Shown: positions 25,113-34,324 of the stretch, piece after piece
How positions within the stretch are numbered: position 1 is the first letter of the stretch
Layout: every line of letters starts with the position of its first letter
Origin: Symbiobacterium thermophilum IAM 14863
GTDB taxonomy: Bacteria; Bacillota; Sulfobacillia; Symbiobacteriales; Symbiobacteriaceae
Assembly (NCBI RefSeq): GCF_000009905.1
Contig: NC_006177.1
Span: 3,502,136 to 3,566,135 of the forward strand
Direction of reading: 5' to 3'
DNA length: 64,000 bases
Made by a program: the position numbers and the translations under genes
Notes under the pieces: model-generated
What the model was told of the DNA's origin: nothing
Database searches by the model: none
Seen by the model: only the letters and a program-made list of their open reading frames with translations

Positions 25113-25742
25113 TCACGCCGTCCAGACCTGGCCGGTGTCGATGTCCAGCAGAGTCAGGACGCCGCCGTACACGGCGCCGGTGTCGATTCCGACCTTGTCC
25201 TCGCCGTACCACGGTTCCCACCGTTCCTCCCCGTGCAGCAGGCAGGTGGGGGTGTGGCCGAAGTAGACCCGCTTGCCGCGATACTGGCTGAGAAACGGCT
25301 CCCGGATCCACACCTTGTCCTGATCGGACTGTTCGCTGAGCGGCACGCCGGGGGCCAGGCCCGCATGCACCATGATGCAGTCCGGCTCCTCGTGATGGGT
25401 GGGCAGCCCTTCCAGGAACCGCACCCACCGTTCCGGGATGAAGCCGCCGAACTCCGCCAGCGTCGTGTACCCGCCGTTGTAGACCCACCGCTGCAGGTTG
25501 CTCGGGTCGTAATAGGTGCTGACCAGCATCAGGTCGTGATTGCCGAGCAGGGCGACGGCCCCGCTGCGGACCAGCCGCTCCACGATCTCCAGCGTCCCTT
25601 TGGAGTCCGACCCCCGGTCGATGTAGTCGCCCAGCAGGAAGAGACGGTCAGTCGACGGGTTGTAGTGGGCCATCTCCAGTACCTTCAACAGCCGTCGGCT
25701 CTCGCCGTGAATGTCTGAAACCACCAGCCTGCGCCGTGCCAG
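25113..25742 (-). CDS. Metallophosphoesterase, Ser/Thr phosphatase or Ap4A-hydrolase-like
   Basis: A calcineurin-like phosphatase of about 209 residues with the dinuclear-metal motifs SDIHGE, GDYIDRGSDS, LLGNHD, and the late histidines MVHAGL and YFGHTP. This PPP-like pattern is shared by PrpE, PrpA/B and ApaH, so the substrate (phosphoprotein or Ap4A) is not resolved. The best ribosome site (AAAGGAGG) is 8 bases from an in-frame CTG at 25742, giving N-terminus LARRRLVVSDIHG; the first GTG at 25724 has no site and leaves just one residue before SDIHG. It is monocistronic. Confidence 0.88.
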   Translation of the reverse strand: MARRRLVVSDIHGESRRLLKVLEMAHYNPSTDRLFLLGDYIDRGSDSKGTLEIVERLVRSGAVALLGNHDLMLVSTYYDPSNLQRWVYNGGYTTLAEFGGFIPERWVRFLEGLPTHHEEPDCIMVHAGLAPGVPLSEQSDQDKVWIREPFLSQYRGKRVYFGHTPTCLLHGEERWEPWYGEDKVGIDTGAVYGGVLTLLDIDTGQVWTA

Positions 25743-25873
25743 ACTGACCGCCTCCTTTCGGCCGAGTGCGATGAGCTTCCGCCCTACTGTATGATTCAGT
25801 GAAACATGGCTTACGTTCGCTCAGCGCCGCCCCTCCGCAGTGCCGCATGTCCATCACGAGGAGGCGAGGTTTC

Positions 25874-26497
25874 GTGAAGATCGCCGTGATCGGCGCCACG
25901 CGCGGCATCGGCCTTGAAGTGGTGAAGCAGGCCCTGGAGGACGACCATGACGTCACGGCACTCGTCCGCGACCCGGACCGGATGCCGGTCCGCCACCCGC
26001 GCCTTCACCTCGTCCAGGGGGATGCCCGCGATCCGGAATCCGTCGCGACGGCGGTCCATGGGCAGGACGTCGTCTGCGACTGTCTGGGCACCAAGAACGT
26101 GTTCGCCAGGACGACGCTGTTTTCCACCTGCGCACAGAACCTCGCCAGAGCGCTCAGACCCGAGCAGCTGCTCATCGCCGTCACCGGCATCGGAACCGGC
26201 GACAGCCGGGGACACGGAACGTTCCTGTACGACCACGTGGTGCTCCCGCTGGTGTTGGGCCGGATCTATGCCGACAAGGAGCGCCAGGAGCGCATCATCA
26301 GGGACCACATCGAGCGCTGGATCATCGTCCGCCCCGGTATCCTGACCAACGGACCGCGCACGGGGCGTTACCGGGCACTGGTCGACCTGCACGGCGTCCG
26401 CGGCGGGAGGATCTCCCGGGCCGATGTGGCCGATTTCGTGCTTTCACAGGCCAAGTCGCCGACGTTCATCGGGAAGACGCCGCTGCTGATTTCCTGA
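25874..26497 (+). CDS. NAD(P)-binding Rossmann protein (NmrA/atypical SDR type)
   Basis: A 207-residue protein with the dinucleotide loop VIGATRGIGLEVVKQALE at the N-terminus and an atypical-SDR layout (VTALVRDPDR, LVQGDARDPESV, DCLGTKNVFA, RWIIVRPGILTNG). It probably reduces or senses an unknown metabolite. The GTG at 25874 follows GAGGAGG at 9 bases; the frame is open to 25799 without family sequence. It is divergent from the phosphatase. Confidence 0.82.
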   Translation: MKIAVIGATRGIGLEVVKQALEDDHDVTALVRDPDRMPVRHPRLHLVQGDARDPESVATAVHGQDVVCDCLGTKNVFARTTLFSTCAQNLARALRPEQLLIAVTGIGTGDSRGHGTFLYDHVVLPLVLGRIYADKERQERIIRDHIERWIIVRPGILTNGPRTGRYRALVDLHGVRGGRISRADVADFVLSQAKSPTFIGKTPLLIS

Positions 26498-26603
26498 TTG
26501 GGGTACGCCGCAGCAGAATACAAGATGCGGGTCGACACCCAGGCTGCACCAGATGTCGTCCCGCGATTCCATCAGTCTTCTCGAGTCGTATGGTTGCGCC
26601 ACT

Positions 26604-27089
26604 TTACTTGTGGTACTTCTCCCCCCGGTTAATCTTAAACGCCCTGTAGATTTGCTCCAGCAGAATCAGCGGCACCATCTGATGCAGGAACGTCATCCGC
26701 CCCAGCGAGAGCGTCGTGCCCGCGCGGGCCAGCACCGCCGGGTCCAGCCCCAGCGAGCCGCCGATGACGAAGGCCAGGTTGGCGTCCCCGTGCAGGGCAC
26801 GCTCCGCCAGGAAAGCCGCCAGCTCCTCGGACGAAAAGTTCTTCCCCCGCCCGTCCAGCACCACCACGTGCTCCTGGCCACCCTGGTCGAGGGCGCGGAG
26901 AAGCCGCTCCCCCTCCCGCTGCATCACCTGGGCCTCCTGGGCCGGCGAGGCACCGTCCGGGATCGGCTCGTCCGGCACCGTCACGATCTCCACCCGGGCG
27001 TAGGGACGCAGCCGCTTCAGGTACTCCTGCACCCCGTCCTGCAGGTACTTCTCCTTCACCTTGCCCACCGTCACCAGCCGGATCCGCAA
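26604..27089 (-). CDS. rlmH: 23S rRNA (pseudouridine-1915-N3)-methyltransferase
   Basis: A 161-residue SPOUT-knot methyltransferase that modifies pseudouridine 1915 in 23S rRNA using SAM. Family marks are LVTVGKVKEKYLQDGVQEYLKRL, VVLDGRGKNFSSEELA, FVIGGSLGLD and the C-terminal MTFLHQMVPLILLEQIYRAFKINRGEKYHK pattern ending in YHK. A TTG start at 27089 after GGGAGGTGG gives the standard length. It is downstream of murA, as rlmH often sits in the walRK region of Firmicutes. Confidence 0.95.
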   Translation of the reverse strand: MRIRLVTVGKVKEKYLQDGVQEYLKRLRPYARVEIVTVPDEPIPDGASPAQEAQVMQREGERLLRALDQGGQEHVVVLDGRGKNFSSEELAAFLAERALHGDANLAFVIGGSLGLDPAVLARAGTTLSLGRMTFLHQMVPLILLEQIYRAFKINRGEKYHK

Positions 27090-27112
27090 GCCGCCACCTC
27101 CCGTGCACGCAT

Positions 27113-27140
27113 GAGGCGGTGCCCTCCCGGGCACCGCCTC
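27113..27140 (-). terminator. Hairpin between murA and rlmH
   Basis: GAGGCGGTGCCC pairs perfectly with GGGCACCGCCTC. No T run follows, so it may be an intercistronic or partial terminator. Confidence 0.5.
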
Positions 27141-27150
27141 TAGTGTTCCG

Positions 27151-28425
27151 CTAGACCACCGCCGCTCCCTGCCGCTCCATCTGCACGTCAGCGCCCAGGG
27201 CCAGCAGCTTCTGCTCCAGCTTCTCGTACCCGCGCTGCACGTGCTCCATGCCGTAGATGGTCGTCTCGCCCTCCGCGGCCAGCCCGGCGATGACCAGGGC
27301 GGCGCCGGCCCGGATGTCGGTGGCCTCCACGGGCGCCCCGTACAGCTGCTCCACGCCCTTCACGATGGCCGTGCGCCCCTCCACCCGGATCTGCGCGCCC
27401 ATGCGCACCAGCTCCGGCACGAACCGGAACCGGTCCTCGTAGAGCGTCTCGGTGATGTAGCTCGTCCCCTCGGCCAGGGAGAGCAGGGCCGTCATCTGGC
27501 TCTGGGCGTCCGTCGGGAAGCCGGGGTACGGCAGGGTCTTCACGTTGATGGCCTTCGGCCTCTCGCGGCCGACCACCCGCACCGCGTCGCCCAGCTCGTG
27601 GACCTCGACCCCCGCCTCCCGGAGCTTCGCCATGATCGGCGTGATGTGCGTGGGAATCACGTTCTGCAGGGTCACGTCGCCCTGCGTCATCGCCGCCGCC
27701 ATCATCCAGGTGCCCGCCTCGATGTCGTCCGGGATGACCGTCTGGGTCGCGCCGACCAGCCGGTCGACGCCCCTGACCCGGATCGTGTCGGTCCCCGCGC
27801 CGGTCACCTTGCCGCCGCAGGCGTTGATGAAGTTGGCGACCGCCACCACGTGCGGCTCCCGGGCGCAGTTCTGGATGACGGTGGTGCCCTCCGCGAGCGA
27901 CGCCGCCAGCATCACCTGAATCGTGGCGCCGACGCTGATGATGTCCAGGTACACGTGCGCCCCCCGCAGCCGCCGGGCCCGGGCCCGGATGATCCCGCGG
28001 TCCATCCAGATCTCCGCGCCCAGGGCCGACAACCCTTTGAAGTGCTGGTCGACCGGGCGGTGGCCGATGTTGTCGCCGCCGGGCATGGGCACGCTCGCCT
28101 CACCGTAGCGGGCGAGCATCACCCCGAGCAGGTAGTAGGACGCGCGGATCGACGACGCCAGGTGGTAGTCCGGCTCGCCGGGACGGACCCCGCCGGTATG
28201 TACCGTGAGGATGCCGTGCACCGGGTCCCAGTCGACCCGGGCGCCCAGTCCGGTGAGCAGCTTCCGGTACACCATCACGTCGTGAATCTGGGGAACGTTC
28301 TCCAGCCGGCTCGTCCCATCCGCGAGCAGTGTGGCGGCGATCAACGGAAGCGTGGCGTTCTTCCGCCCGCCGACCCGAATCGTCCCCTGCAGCGGGCGGC
28401 CGCCGCGAATCCTCAACGTCGTCAA
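27151..28425 (-). CDS. murA: UDP-GlcNAc 1-carboxyvinyltransferase with Asp at the catalytic Cys position
   Basis: A 424-residue MurA, transferring enolpyruvate from PEP to UDP-GlcNAc in the first committed step of peptidoglycan synthesis. The conserved Lys (GGRKNA, residue 22) and the C-terminal motifs (GFPTDAQSQ, TETLYEDRF, DIRAGAALVIAGL) are intact. The catalytic loop reads PGGDNIGHRP, so the usual Cys (115 in E. coli) is Asp118. In MurA of Mycobacterium and Chlamydia this substitution gives activity with fosfomycin insensitivity. The TTG start at 28425 follows AAGGAGG. It sits at the end of the wal region. Confidence 0.95.
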   Translation of the reverse strand: MTTLRIRGGRPLQGTIRVGGRKNATLPLIAATLLADGTSRLENVPQIHDVMVYRKLLTGLGARVDWDPVHGILTVHTGGVRPGEPDYHLASSIRASYYLLGVMLARYGEASVPMPGGDNIGHRPVDQHFKGLSALGAEIWMDRGIIRARARRLRGAHVYLDIISVGATIQVMLAASLAEGTTVIQNCAREPHVVAVANFINACGGKVTGAGTDTIRVRGVDRLVGATQTVIPDDIEAGTWMMAAAMTQGDVTLQNVIPTHITPIMAKLREAGVEVHELGDAVRVVGRERPKAINVKTLPYPGFPTDAQSQMTALLSLAEGTSYITETLYEDRFRFVPELVRMGAQIRVEGRTAIVKGVEQLYGAPVEATDIRAGAALVIAGLAAEGETTIYGMEHVQRGYEKLEQKLLALGADVQMERQGAAVV

Positions 28426-28472
28426 AGCGTTTCCTCCTTGCCGGTCTGGCCACACTTACTGGGGCACCCAAG

Positions 28473-29330
28473 TCATGATTCGAGTTCACCGTTGAAGGCG
28501 TTTACATAATAGACCTGACCGTTGTCCAGCGTGATGCGCCATACCGGGACCGTCTCCCAGGCGCTGATCTCCTCCGCACCGGGCACCGTCACCGAAGGTC
28601 CCGAATAGTAGCCCAGCCGGACGTCCACGATGGTGCGGACCTGGCCGTCGCCGGGCTCGAGGTGGCCGGCCAGGCGCAGCAGGGCCTCGGACGCGGCCCG
28701 GACCGCCTTCGGCGCTCCGGGCTTGAATCCCACCGGCTCCACCCAGTGGTGCGCGACCCGCTCGACCCCCTGCGGCGACAGGTAGACCCGCAGGTATCCC
28801 GAGAAGACCGGCAACCCGTCGTAGGTGGGCACGAACTCCACCATCGCTCCGTTTTCCCGCAGGAAGATCCCCGAGAGCTGCACGTCATGCGGAAAGAGCC
28901 CGTTCGCCCTCAGGAAGTCCTCGGCCACCTGGCGCAGCAGGAGCCGGTCCGACAGGTCCACCGGGGTGCCGCCTGCCCCGTCGACAGGCTCCAGCACCGT
29001 CTCCCGCGCGGCCGCGTCGTACCGGGACCGCAGCCGGGAAGCGGCGGGCGCTCCTTCAGAGGGTTCGTCCACCGGCGGCGCTTTGGTGGGGTTCGGCCGG
29101 AACTCGACCCGCAGGAAGCGCATGGGGTGAGGCGTGGTGGGGAGGGTAACGGCGTTGGGCAGGATGAGCCCCCGCTCATCCAGCCGGGTGCGCAGCTGGA
29201 CCAGTTGGGACCGGGCGGTGGGCTCGCCGGGATCCAGTTCGCCCTTCGGCCCCCAGAGCGAGTACGCCAGGATCAGGTTGACCACGGTGAAGGCCGCGAT
29301 CAGGATGGCGCGTGCCCGCGTCCAGTCCAA
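28473..29330 (-). CDS. yycI: WalK regulator YycI (two-component system regulatory protein)
   Basis: A 285-residue protein with one N-terminal membrane anchor (ARAILIAAFTVVNLILAYSLW) and a large extracytoplasmic part with the YycI-type ending WRITLDNGQVYYVNAFNGELE. YycH and YycI bind the kinase WalK in the membrane and modulate it. Its place after yycH in the walR-walK-yycH-yycI order confirms the identity despite low sequence conservation. It uses a TTG start after a G-rich ribosome site. Confidence 0.85.
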   Translation of the reverse strand: MDWTRARAILIAAFTVVNLILAYSLWGPKGELDPGEPTARSQLVQLRTRLDERGLILPNAVTLPTTPHPMRFLRVEFRPNPTKAPPVDEPSEGAPAASRLRSRYDAAARETVLEPVDGAGGTPVDLSDRLLLRQVAEDFLRANGLFPHDVQLSGIFLRENGAMVEFVPTYDGLPVFSGYLRVYLSPQGVERVAHHWVEPVGFKPGAPKAVRAASEALLRLAGHLEPGDGQVRTIVDVRLGYYSGPSVTVPGAEEISAWETVPVWRITLDNGQVYYVNAFNGELES

Positions 29331-29381
29331 TTCCCCACCCCCTAAACGAAACAGACGCAGAAAAGGTTACGGCCGTTTGCG

Positions 29382-30749
29382 CTAATGCAGGACTTTGGGC
29401 GGCAGCGGGAACTCCCGGGCGACCGCGTTGACGTAGACCTCGGTGCTGCCCGCCTGGATGACCCAGGTCGGCTCGGCCGTCCACGGCTCGCCGGCCCCGG
29501 CGGGAGGCCTGAGGAGGTACGTCAGGTACATGGCCCGCACCGGTTCCGACGAGAGCAGAGGCGCCGCGGGGAGGGCGTGGGCCAGGGCGTCCTCAGGGGG
29601 CACGAGGGGAAGCAGGGCCTCCTCGAACGTCACGTTGGCCACCGTGGGGGTGCGCTCGAAGTAGACCACCCGCGCCGCGGCGGAGACATGCACCTGCATG
29701 GCGCCGGGCAGGGACTGGACCGGGTACCGCCCACCGGTATGAACTTCGAAGGCAAGCCGGCCGACGCCTGCGTCCCGCTCGTACCGATGCAGTACCACAT
29801 CCTGGGGCCAGCCGCCCCGGGAGCCGACCCACTGCCCGGCCGCCTCCAGCGCCTGTTCCAGCTCCGGCGAGGCGGCCGGAGCAGATCCCTCGGCGGTCCG
29901 GTACTGCAGCACGCCCGCCCCGGTGATCCGGAGCAGCCTCCGGCCGTCGGTGAGGCTGCGGGCGTCCTGTTCGTCGATCTGCCGGACCACGCTGAGGTCC
30001 GGGAAGTAACGGGCCTCCTCCTCCCACAGGTCCGGCATCAGGACCGTGACCTCCGCCGCCGGCCAGGCCTTCACGTCAGGCACCATCAGCCCGGGTGCGG
30101 CCGTGACCTGCAGCCCGTCCAGGACCAGCTCCCGGTACGGCCCGAACAGCGTCGGGTCCAGCCGTTCGACGTGGGCGACCAGAGCCGCCCGCTGGTCCTC
30201 CGGCAGGTCCGCGAGGTACAGCTCAAAGCCGAGCGGCCCGGAAAGGTAGACCGCGGGCCGCTCCCCCAGGGTCACGATCACCCGGTCCACCAGCATCGAC
30301 CCATTGCGCAGGAACGGCGCCTGCCACTGCAGCAGGTCGGCCCACTGGCCGACCTGCAGCGCCGTGGGCAGGAAGAGCTCCAGCGATGGCGCGCCGGCAT
30401 CGCCCCGCGGCACCTGATCGATCAGGGTCGCGCCGCCCCGCACGTCCAGGCCGGTGAGCGCCTTCCGGATCCGCTGCCAGGAGGTGCTGTAGGTGGGAGA
30501 GCCGGCGTGCAGTTCCGCCCGTCCGCCGTCCGCCCGCGCGACCACGATACGCTCGGGACGGAAGATCTCCGGCATCTCCCGCACGATGGGGACCGGCTGC
30601 TGCTGCAGGCTCGGCTCGGTGGTGTCGCTGTCGCCGAAGAGCGGCTCCGGATACCAGACGCGGACCGTGAGCACCACGCTGGTCAGCACCAGCGCCGCCA
30701 GCAGGAGGTCCAGCAGCACCTCGCGCGCCCGGCCGGAAGGCTTCGTCAT
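29382..30749 (-). CDS. yycH: WalK regulator YycH
   Basis: A 455-residue protein with one N-terminal membrane helix (LLDLLLAALVLTSVVLTVRVWYPEP) and a long external domain. The start overlaps the walK stop (ATGA). YycH acts with YycI to control WalK activity. The assignment rests on the membrane-anchor layout, the length and its position in the wal operon. Confidence 0.88.
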   Translation of the reverse strand: MTKPSGRAREVLLDLLLAALVLTSVVLTVRVWYPEPLFGDSDTTEPSLQQQPVPIVREMPEIFRPERIVVARADGGRAELHAGSPTYSTSWQRIRKALTGLDVRGGATLIDQVPRGDAGAPSLELFLPTALQVGQWADLLQWQAPFLRNGSMLVDRVIVTLGERPAVYLSGPLGFELYLADLPEDQRAALVAHVERLDPTLFGPYRELVLDGLQVTAAPGLMVPDVKAWPAAEVTVLMPDLWEEEARYFPDLSVVRQIDEQDARSLTDGRRLLRITGAGVLQYRTAEGSAPAASPELEQALEAAGQWVGSRGGWPQDVVLHRYERDAGVGRLAFEVHTGGRYPVQSLPGAMQVHVSAAARVVYFERTPTVANVTFEEALLPLVPPEDALAHALPAAPLLSSEPVRAMYLTYLLRPPAGAGEPWTAEPTWVIQAGSTEVYVNAVAREFPLPPKVLH

Positions 30750-32527
30750 GACGGTCTCACCTCCGCAGTCCGGGCCGCAGGCAGCGTGAAGGTGACCGTG
30801 GTCCCCCGGTCCACCTCGGACGCGATGGCGATGGCGCCGCCCGACAGCTCGACGATCTGCTTGGCGATGGAGAGGCCCAGCCCGGTGCCCCCCATCGAGC
30901 GGGAGCGGGCCTTGTCCACCCGGTAGAAGCGCTCGAAGATGCGGGGCAGGTCCTGGGCCGGGATGCCGATCCCCGTGTCGGCGATGGTGACGCGCACGGC
31001 ATCCGCGCCCTCCGGCGCCACGCTCACCCGGATCTGGCCGCCGTTGGGCGTGAACTCGATGGCGTTGGCCAGCAGGTTGATCACCACCTGCTGGATCTTG
31101 TCATAGTCGCAGAGGGCGGGCGGCGTCTCCGGGTCCACCTCGCACAGGACGGTGAGCCGCTTCCGGTCCGCCTGCACCCTCAGGCGCCCCACCGTTTCCG
31201 CCACCAGTTCGCCCACGTCTTGCGGCCTCACGTTCCAGCGGAGCGTCCCCTCGTCCATCTGGGTCAGCCGCAGGAGATCCCGCACCAGCCGGGCCATTCG
31301 CTCCGTCTCCCCGTCCACCACCCGCAGGAAACGGTCACGCACCTCCGGATCGTCGGCGGCGCCGTCCAGCAGGGTCTCCACGTAGCTCTTGACCGTCGTG
31401 AGGGGCGTCTTGAGCTCGTGCGAGACGTTGGCGACGAACTCCCGGCGCATGCTCTCCAGCCGCTCCAGCTCGGTGATGTCGTGGAAGACGACGACCGTGC
31501 CGCCGGAGTGACGGCCCTCGCCGGTCAGCGGGGTGATGTAGGCCTGCAGCACCCGGTCCTTCAGCCGGATCTGCCGGGTCAGGGCGCTGTTCCGATCCCA
31601 CGCCTCCTCCAGGGCCTCCTCCAGCCCCGAACCCTCAGCCAGCTCTCCGGGGCGGCGGCCGAGCGCCTGCAGCTCCTGAATCTGGAACATCCGCTGCGCA
31701 GCAGGGTTGAGCCGGATGATGCGCCTGGCGCGGTTGAGCGCCATCAGGCCGTCGGCCATGTGGGTCAGGATGGCTTCGGCCTGGCTCTTCTCGTCCTGGA
31801 TCTCGCTCATCGTCTCCTTCAGCTGCCGGCTCATCCGGTTGAACATCTCGGCCAGCTGGCCGATCTCATCGCCGGACCGGACGGGGATCTTCTGGTCGAA
31901 GTTGCCGCCGGCAATGAGCGCCGCGGTGCGGGTGAGCTCCCGGATCGGCCCCGTGATCGTGCGGGCCAGAGCCACGCCCAGCACCACCGTCGAGGCCATG
32001 GCCACCAGCGTCGCGACCAGCAGGATGTCCCGCAGATCCTGTAGACGGGCGTAGGCCTCCTCCAGGGAGTCCTTGAGGTAGATCACCCCGACGACGTTGT
32101 CGGCCACGGTGATCGGCACCGCCTCGTAGGCCATCCGCTGTGAGCCTTCCTTGCCGATCCGCCGGTTGGTGTTGCCGAAGAACGCGGGGGAGACGTCGTC
32201 ATGGCTGAACTTCAGCCCCAGGAGCTCCTCCCGGTTGGAAAGGCGCGCCGTAGCGCCGATGACGACGCCGTTGGCGTCGAGCACCAGCACCTCGCCCGGC
32301 CAGCGTTCCATATACTGGTCAACCGCCTCGGGGTCGAGGCGGTCGCCCGCGAAGAAGTTGGTGAGCTGCCCCGCCAGGAGCTGCGCGCTCTGGTGCAGGT
32401 CGTCCTGGACCTTGCCGATGTAGCTGCGCTCCAGCTCGCGCATCAGGTAGAGGCTCGCCAACTCCATGGCCACCACGATCAGGAGGAGGTAGACCACCAC
32501 CAACTTCCCCTGAATGCTGCGGAACAC
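30746..32527 (-). CDS. walK: Cell-wall sensor histidine kinase WalK
   Basis: About 593 residues: a membrane helix near the N-terminus (LVVVYLLLIVVAMELASLYL), an external PAS-like sensor of about 150 residues, a second helix, HAMP (TRTAALIAGGNFDQKIPVRSGDEIG), a cytoplasmic PAS domain and the kinase core (FVANVSHELKTPLTTVKSY; NLLANAIEFTP; DTGIGIPAQD; GTGLGLSIAK). This architecture is diagnostic of WalK, the essential wall-homeostasis kinase. GTG 32527 has GAGAGGG at good spacing; GTG 32536 is in frame but too close to it. Confidence 0.95.
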   Translation of the reverse strand: MFRSIQGKLVVVYLLLIVVAMELASLYLMRELERSYIGKVQDDLHQSAQLLAGQLTNFFAGDRLDPEAVDQYMERWPGEVLVLDANGVVIGATARLSNREELLGLKFSHDDVSPAFFGNTNRRIGKEGSQRMAYEAVPITVADNVVGVIYLKDSLEEAYARLQDLRDILLVATLVAMASTVVLGVALARTITGPIRELTRTAALIAGGNFDQKIPVRSGDEIGQLAEMFNRMSRQLKETMSEIQDEKSQAEAILTHMADGLMALNRARRIIRLNPAAQRMFQIQELQALGRRPGELAEGSGLEEALEEAWDRNSALTRQIRLKDRVLQAYITPLTGEGRHSGGTVVVFHDITELERLESMRREFVANVSHELKTPLTTVKSYVETLLDGAADDPEVRDRFLRVVDGETERMARLVRDLLRLTQMDEGTLRWNVRPQDVGELVAETVGRLRVQADRKRLTVLCEVDPETPPALCDYDKIQQVVINLLANAIEFTPNGGQIRVSVAPEGADAVRVTIADTGIGIPAQDLPRIFERFYRVDKARSRSMGGTGLGLSIAKQIVELSGGAIAIASEVDRGTTVTFTLPAARTAEVRPS

Positions 32528-32544
32528 AACGTCCACCCTCTCCG

Positions 32545-33249
32545 TCAGTCGAACCGCTGGAAGTAGTAGCCGACCCCCCGCCGCGTCTTGATGTACTCCG
32601 GCCTGGCAGAGTTCTCCTCCAGCTTCTCCCTGAGCCGCCGCACGGTCACGTCCACCGTGCGCACGTCGCCGTAGTAGTCATAGCCCCAGACCTCCTCCAG
32701 CAGGGCCTCGCGCGAGAAGACCTGGCCGGCGTGGGCCATCAGGAAGCGGAGCAGCTCAAATTCCCGGGGGGTCAGCTCCAGCAGCTTGTCGCCCTTGCGC
32801 ACCTCGTAGCTGGTCAGGTTGATGGTGATGTCGCCCTCGCGCAGGATCTCATCGGCAGCCGTGCGCGACCGGCTGCTCTCCGCCACCCGTGTGCGCCTGA
32901 GGATCGCCCGCACGCGCGCGATCAGCTCCCGGGGGCTGAAGGGCTTGGTCACGTAGTCGTCCGCTCCCAGCTCCAGCCCCAGGACCTTGTCCACCTCGTC
33001 CTCTTTGGCCGTCAGCATCAGGATCGGCACGGTGGAGAAGCGGCGGATCTCGCGGCAGACCGTGAAGCCGTCCAGCTTGGGCAACATGATGTCAAGGATG
33101 ACGAGATCGAAGTCAGACGCACGGGCCTTGGCCACGGCCTCCTCGCCGTCGAAGGCCATCTCCACCTCAAAACCCTCGCGTTCGAAGCTGAACTTCAGGA
33201 TTTCGGCAATAGGGCGTTCATCGTCCACGACCAGGATGCGATCGGCCAT
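32545..33249 (-). CDS. walR: Cell-wall response regulator WalR
   Basis: A 234-residue OmpR-family regulator: VVDDERPIAEILKF, phospho-Asp in LVILDIMLPKLDG, Thr in MLTAKEDEVDKV, Lys in VTKPFSPREL, and a winged helix ending YIKTRRGVGYYFQRFD. It is the first gene of walR-walK-yycH-yycI. WalR controls autolysins and wall genes, fitting the wall hydrolase genes immediately upstream (33262-37215). ATG preceded by AAGGAGAGG. Confidence 0.96.
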   Translation of the reverse strand: MADRILVVDDERPIAEILKFSFEREGFEVEMAFDGEEAVAKARASDFDLVILDIMLPKLDGFTVCREIRRFSTVPILMLTAKEDEVDKVLGLELGADDYVTKPFSPRELIARVRAILRRTRVAESSRSRTAADEILREGDITINLTSYEVRKGDKLLELTPREFELLRFLMAHAGQVFSREALLEEVWGYDYYGDVRTVDVTVRRLREKLEENSARPEYIKTRRGVGYYFQRFD

Positions 33250-33261
33250 AACGTCCTCTCC

Positions 33262-34179
33262 TTATCTCTCTTCCAGCAGGCCTTTTCGCTCCGAAAGGCG
33301 TACGTTCCTTCCCTGTGCGGAACGCCCTTCGGCCTGATCCAGCCAGTCGGCATAGATCGATGCCATGCTGCGCCCCAGGGCGGTCTCCACCGCCCGGTCA
33401 AAGGGCACGCCCTCGGCCAGGAGGGCAATGAGCCCGGTGAGCCCCGGCCGCCCGTGCGCCTCCGCGATGTGAGCCACCAGCAGATGGCTCTGGCGGTAGG
33501 CCAGAGGCCGGTCGGGCAGGTCGTCGAACCGCCGGGTGAGCTCAGACAGGGTGTACAGCGGCGGGTCCAGCGGAGCCGCGGCGGCCTCCGGCCACACGTA
33601 GCCCGTCGCCAGCTCTTCCACGTACTGGGCGAGCCCCTCGGTGAACCAGCGGGGATAGTTGCCCTCGGTCAGCTCATCTAGCAGGTAATGGGTCAGCTCA
33701 TGGGCGACCGGGCTCAACCGGCGGAACTCGCTCGCCAGTTCGGCCGGGTCGCCGGCCGCGATCCACACCCGCGGCGACAGTAACCCTACGGTGCCGCGCC
33801 AGTAGACCCCCACGGCGCTCTGCTCCGAGCCCCAGCCGTAGGCCGCGCGCAGCGCCGTCCGGTCAGGGTAGAGGATCAGGGGCACCCGCTCCGCAGGCGG
33901 GTATCCCACCTCCGCCACCACCCGTTCGTACACCGCCTCGGCCTGTTCCAGGATCAGCGCCGCGAGGTCGCCGTCCTCCGGCAGATAATACAGGACGAAC
34001 CGGCCCGATTCGGCGGTACGGTATCCGGCCAGCCCGCCCAGGGTCCGCACCCTCCCCTGGTGGCGGTAATAACGGTAGACGGCTGCCCGTGCCCTGGGCC
34101 ATCCCGCCAGCCCGCAGAGCAGGAGGGCGCCGGCCACCACGGCGGAGAGCAGCCGCCACACGACGCGTTGGCCTTTCAT
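33262..34179 (-). CDS. Secreted zincin-type metallopeptidase (peptidase MA-like)
   Basis: About 305 residues with an N-terminal signal/anchor (WRLLSAVVAGALLLCGLAGWPRARA) and a gluzincin core: zinc motif HELTHYLLDEL, followed by the glutamate-containing WFTEGLAQYVEEL. This is the peptidase-MA family layout. It probably acts outside the cell on an unknown substrate. The ATG at 34179 gives a clean signal peptide; the frame also opens at 34218. It lies 12 bp upstream of walR and may be cotranscribed. Confidence 0.8.
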   Translation of the reverse strand: MKGQRVVWRLLSAVVAGALLLCGLAGWPRARAAVYRYYRHQGRVRTLGGLAGYRTAESGRFVLYYLPEDGDLAALILEQAEAVYERVVAEVGYPPAERVPLILYPDRTALRAAYGWGSEQSAVGVYWRGTVGLLSPRVWIAAGDPAELASEFRRLSPVAHELTHYLLDELTEGNYPRWFTEGLAQYVEELATGYVWPEAAAAPLDPPLYTLSELTRRFDDLPDRPLAYRQSHLLVAHIAEAHGRPGLTGLIALLAEGVPFDRAVETALGRSMASIYADWLDQAEGRSAQGRNVRLSERKGLLEER

Positions 34180-34280
34180 ACCATAAACCCCTAAGCAGAT
34201 AAGATTGCGTGTTAGCATAGTCTAGTATAGATGAAGCGTTGCGCAGCAACCATCCGCAGACTTTGGCAGGCAAAGCAAAG

Positions 34281-34306
34281 GGGCCCGTCCGCATTCGGAC
34301 GGGCCC
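34281..34306 (-). terminator. Terminator of the UPF0302-like gene
   Basis: GGGCCCGTCCG / CGGACGGGCCC with loop CATT, followed on the minus strand by CCTTTGCTTTG. Confidence 0.7.
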
Positions 34307-34324
34307 GCGGTGCGTCTCGCGGGT

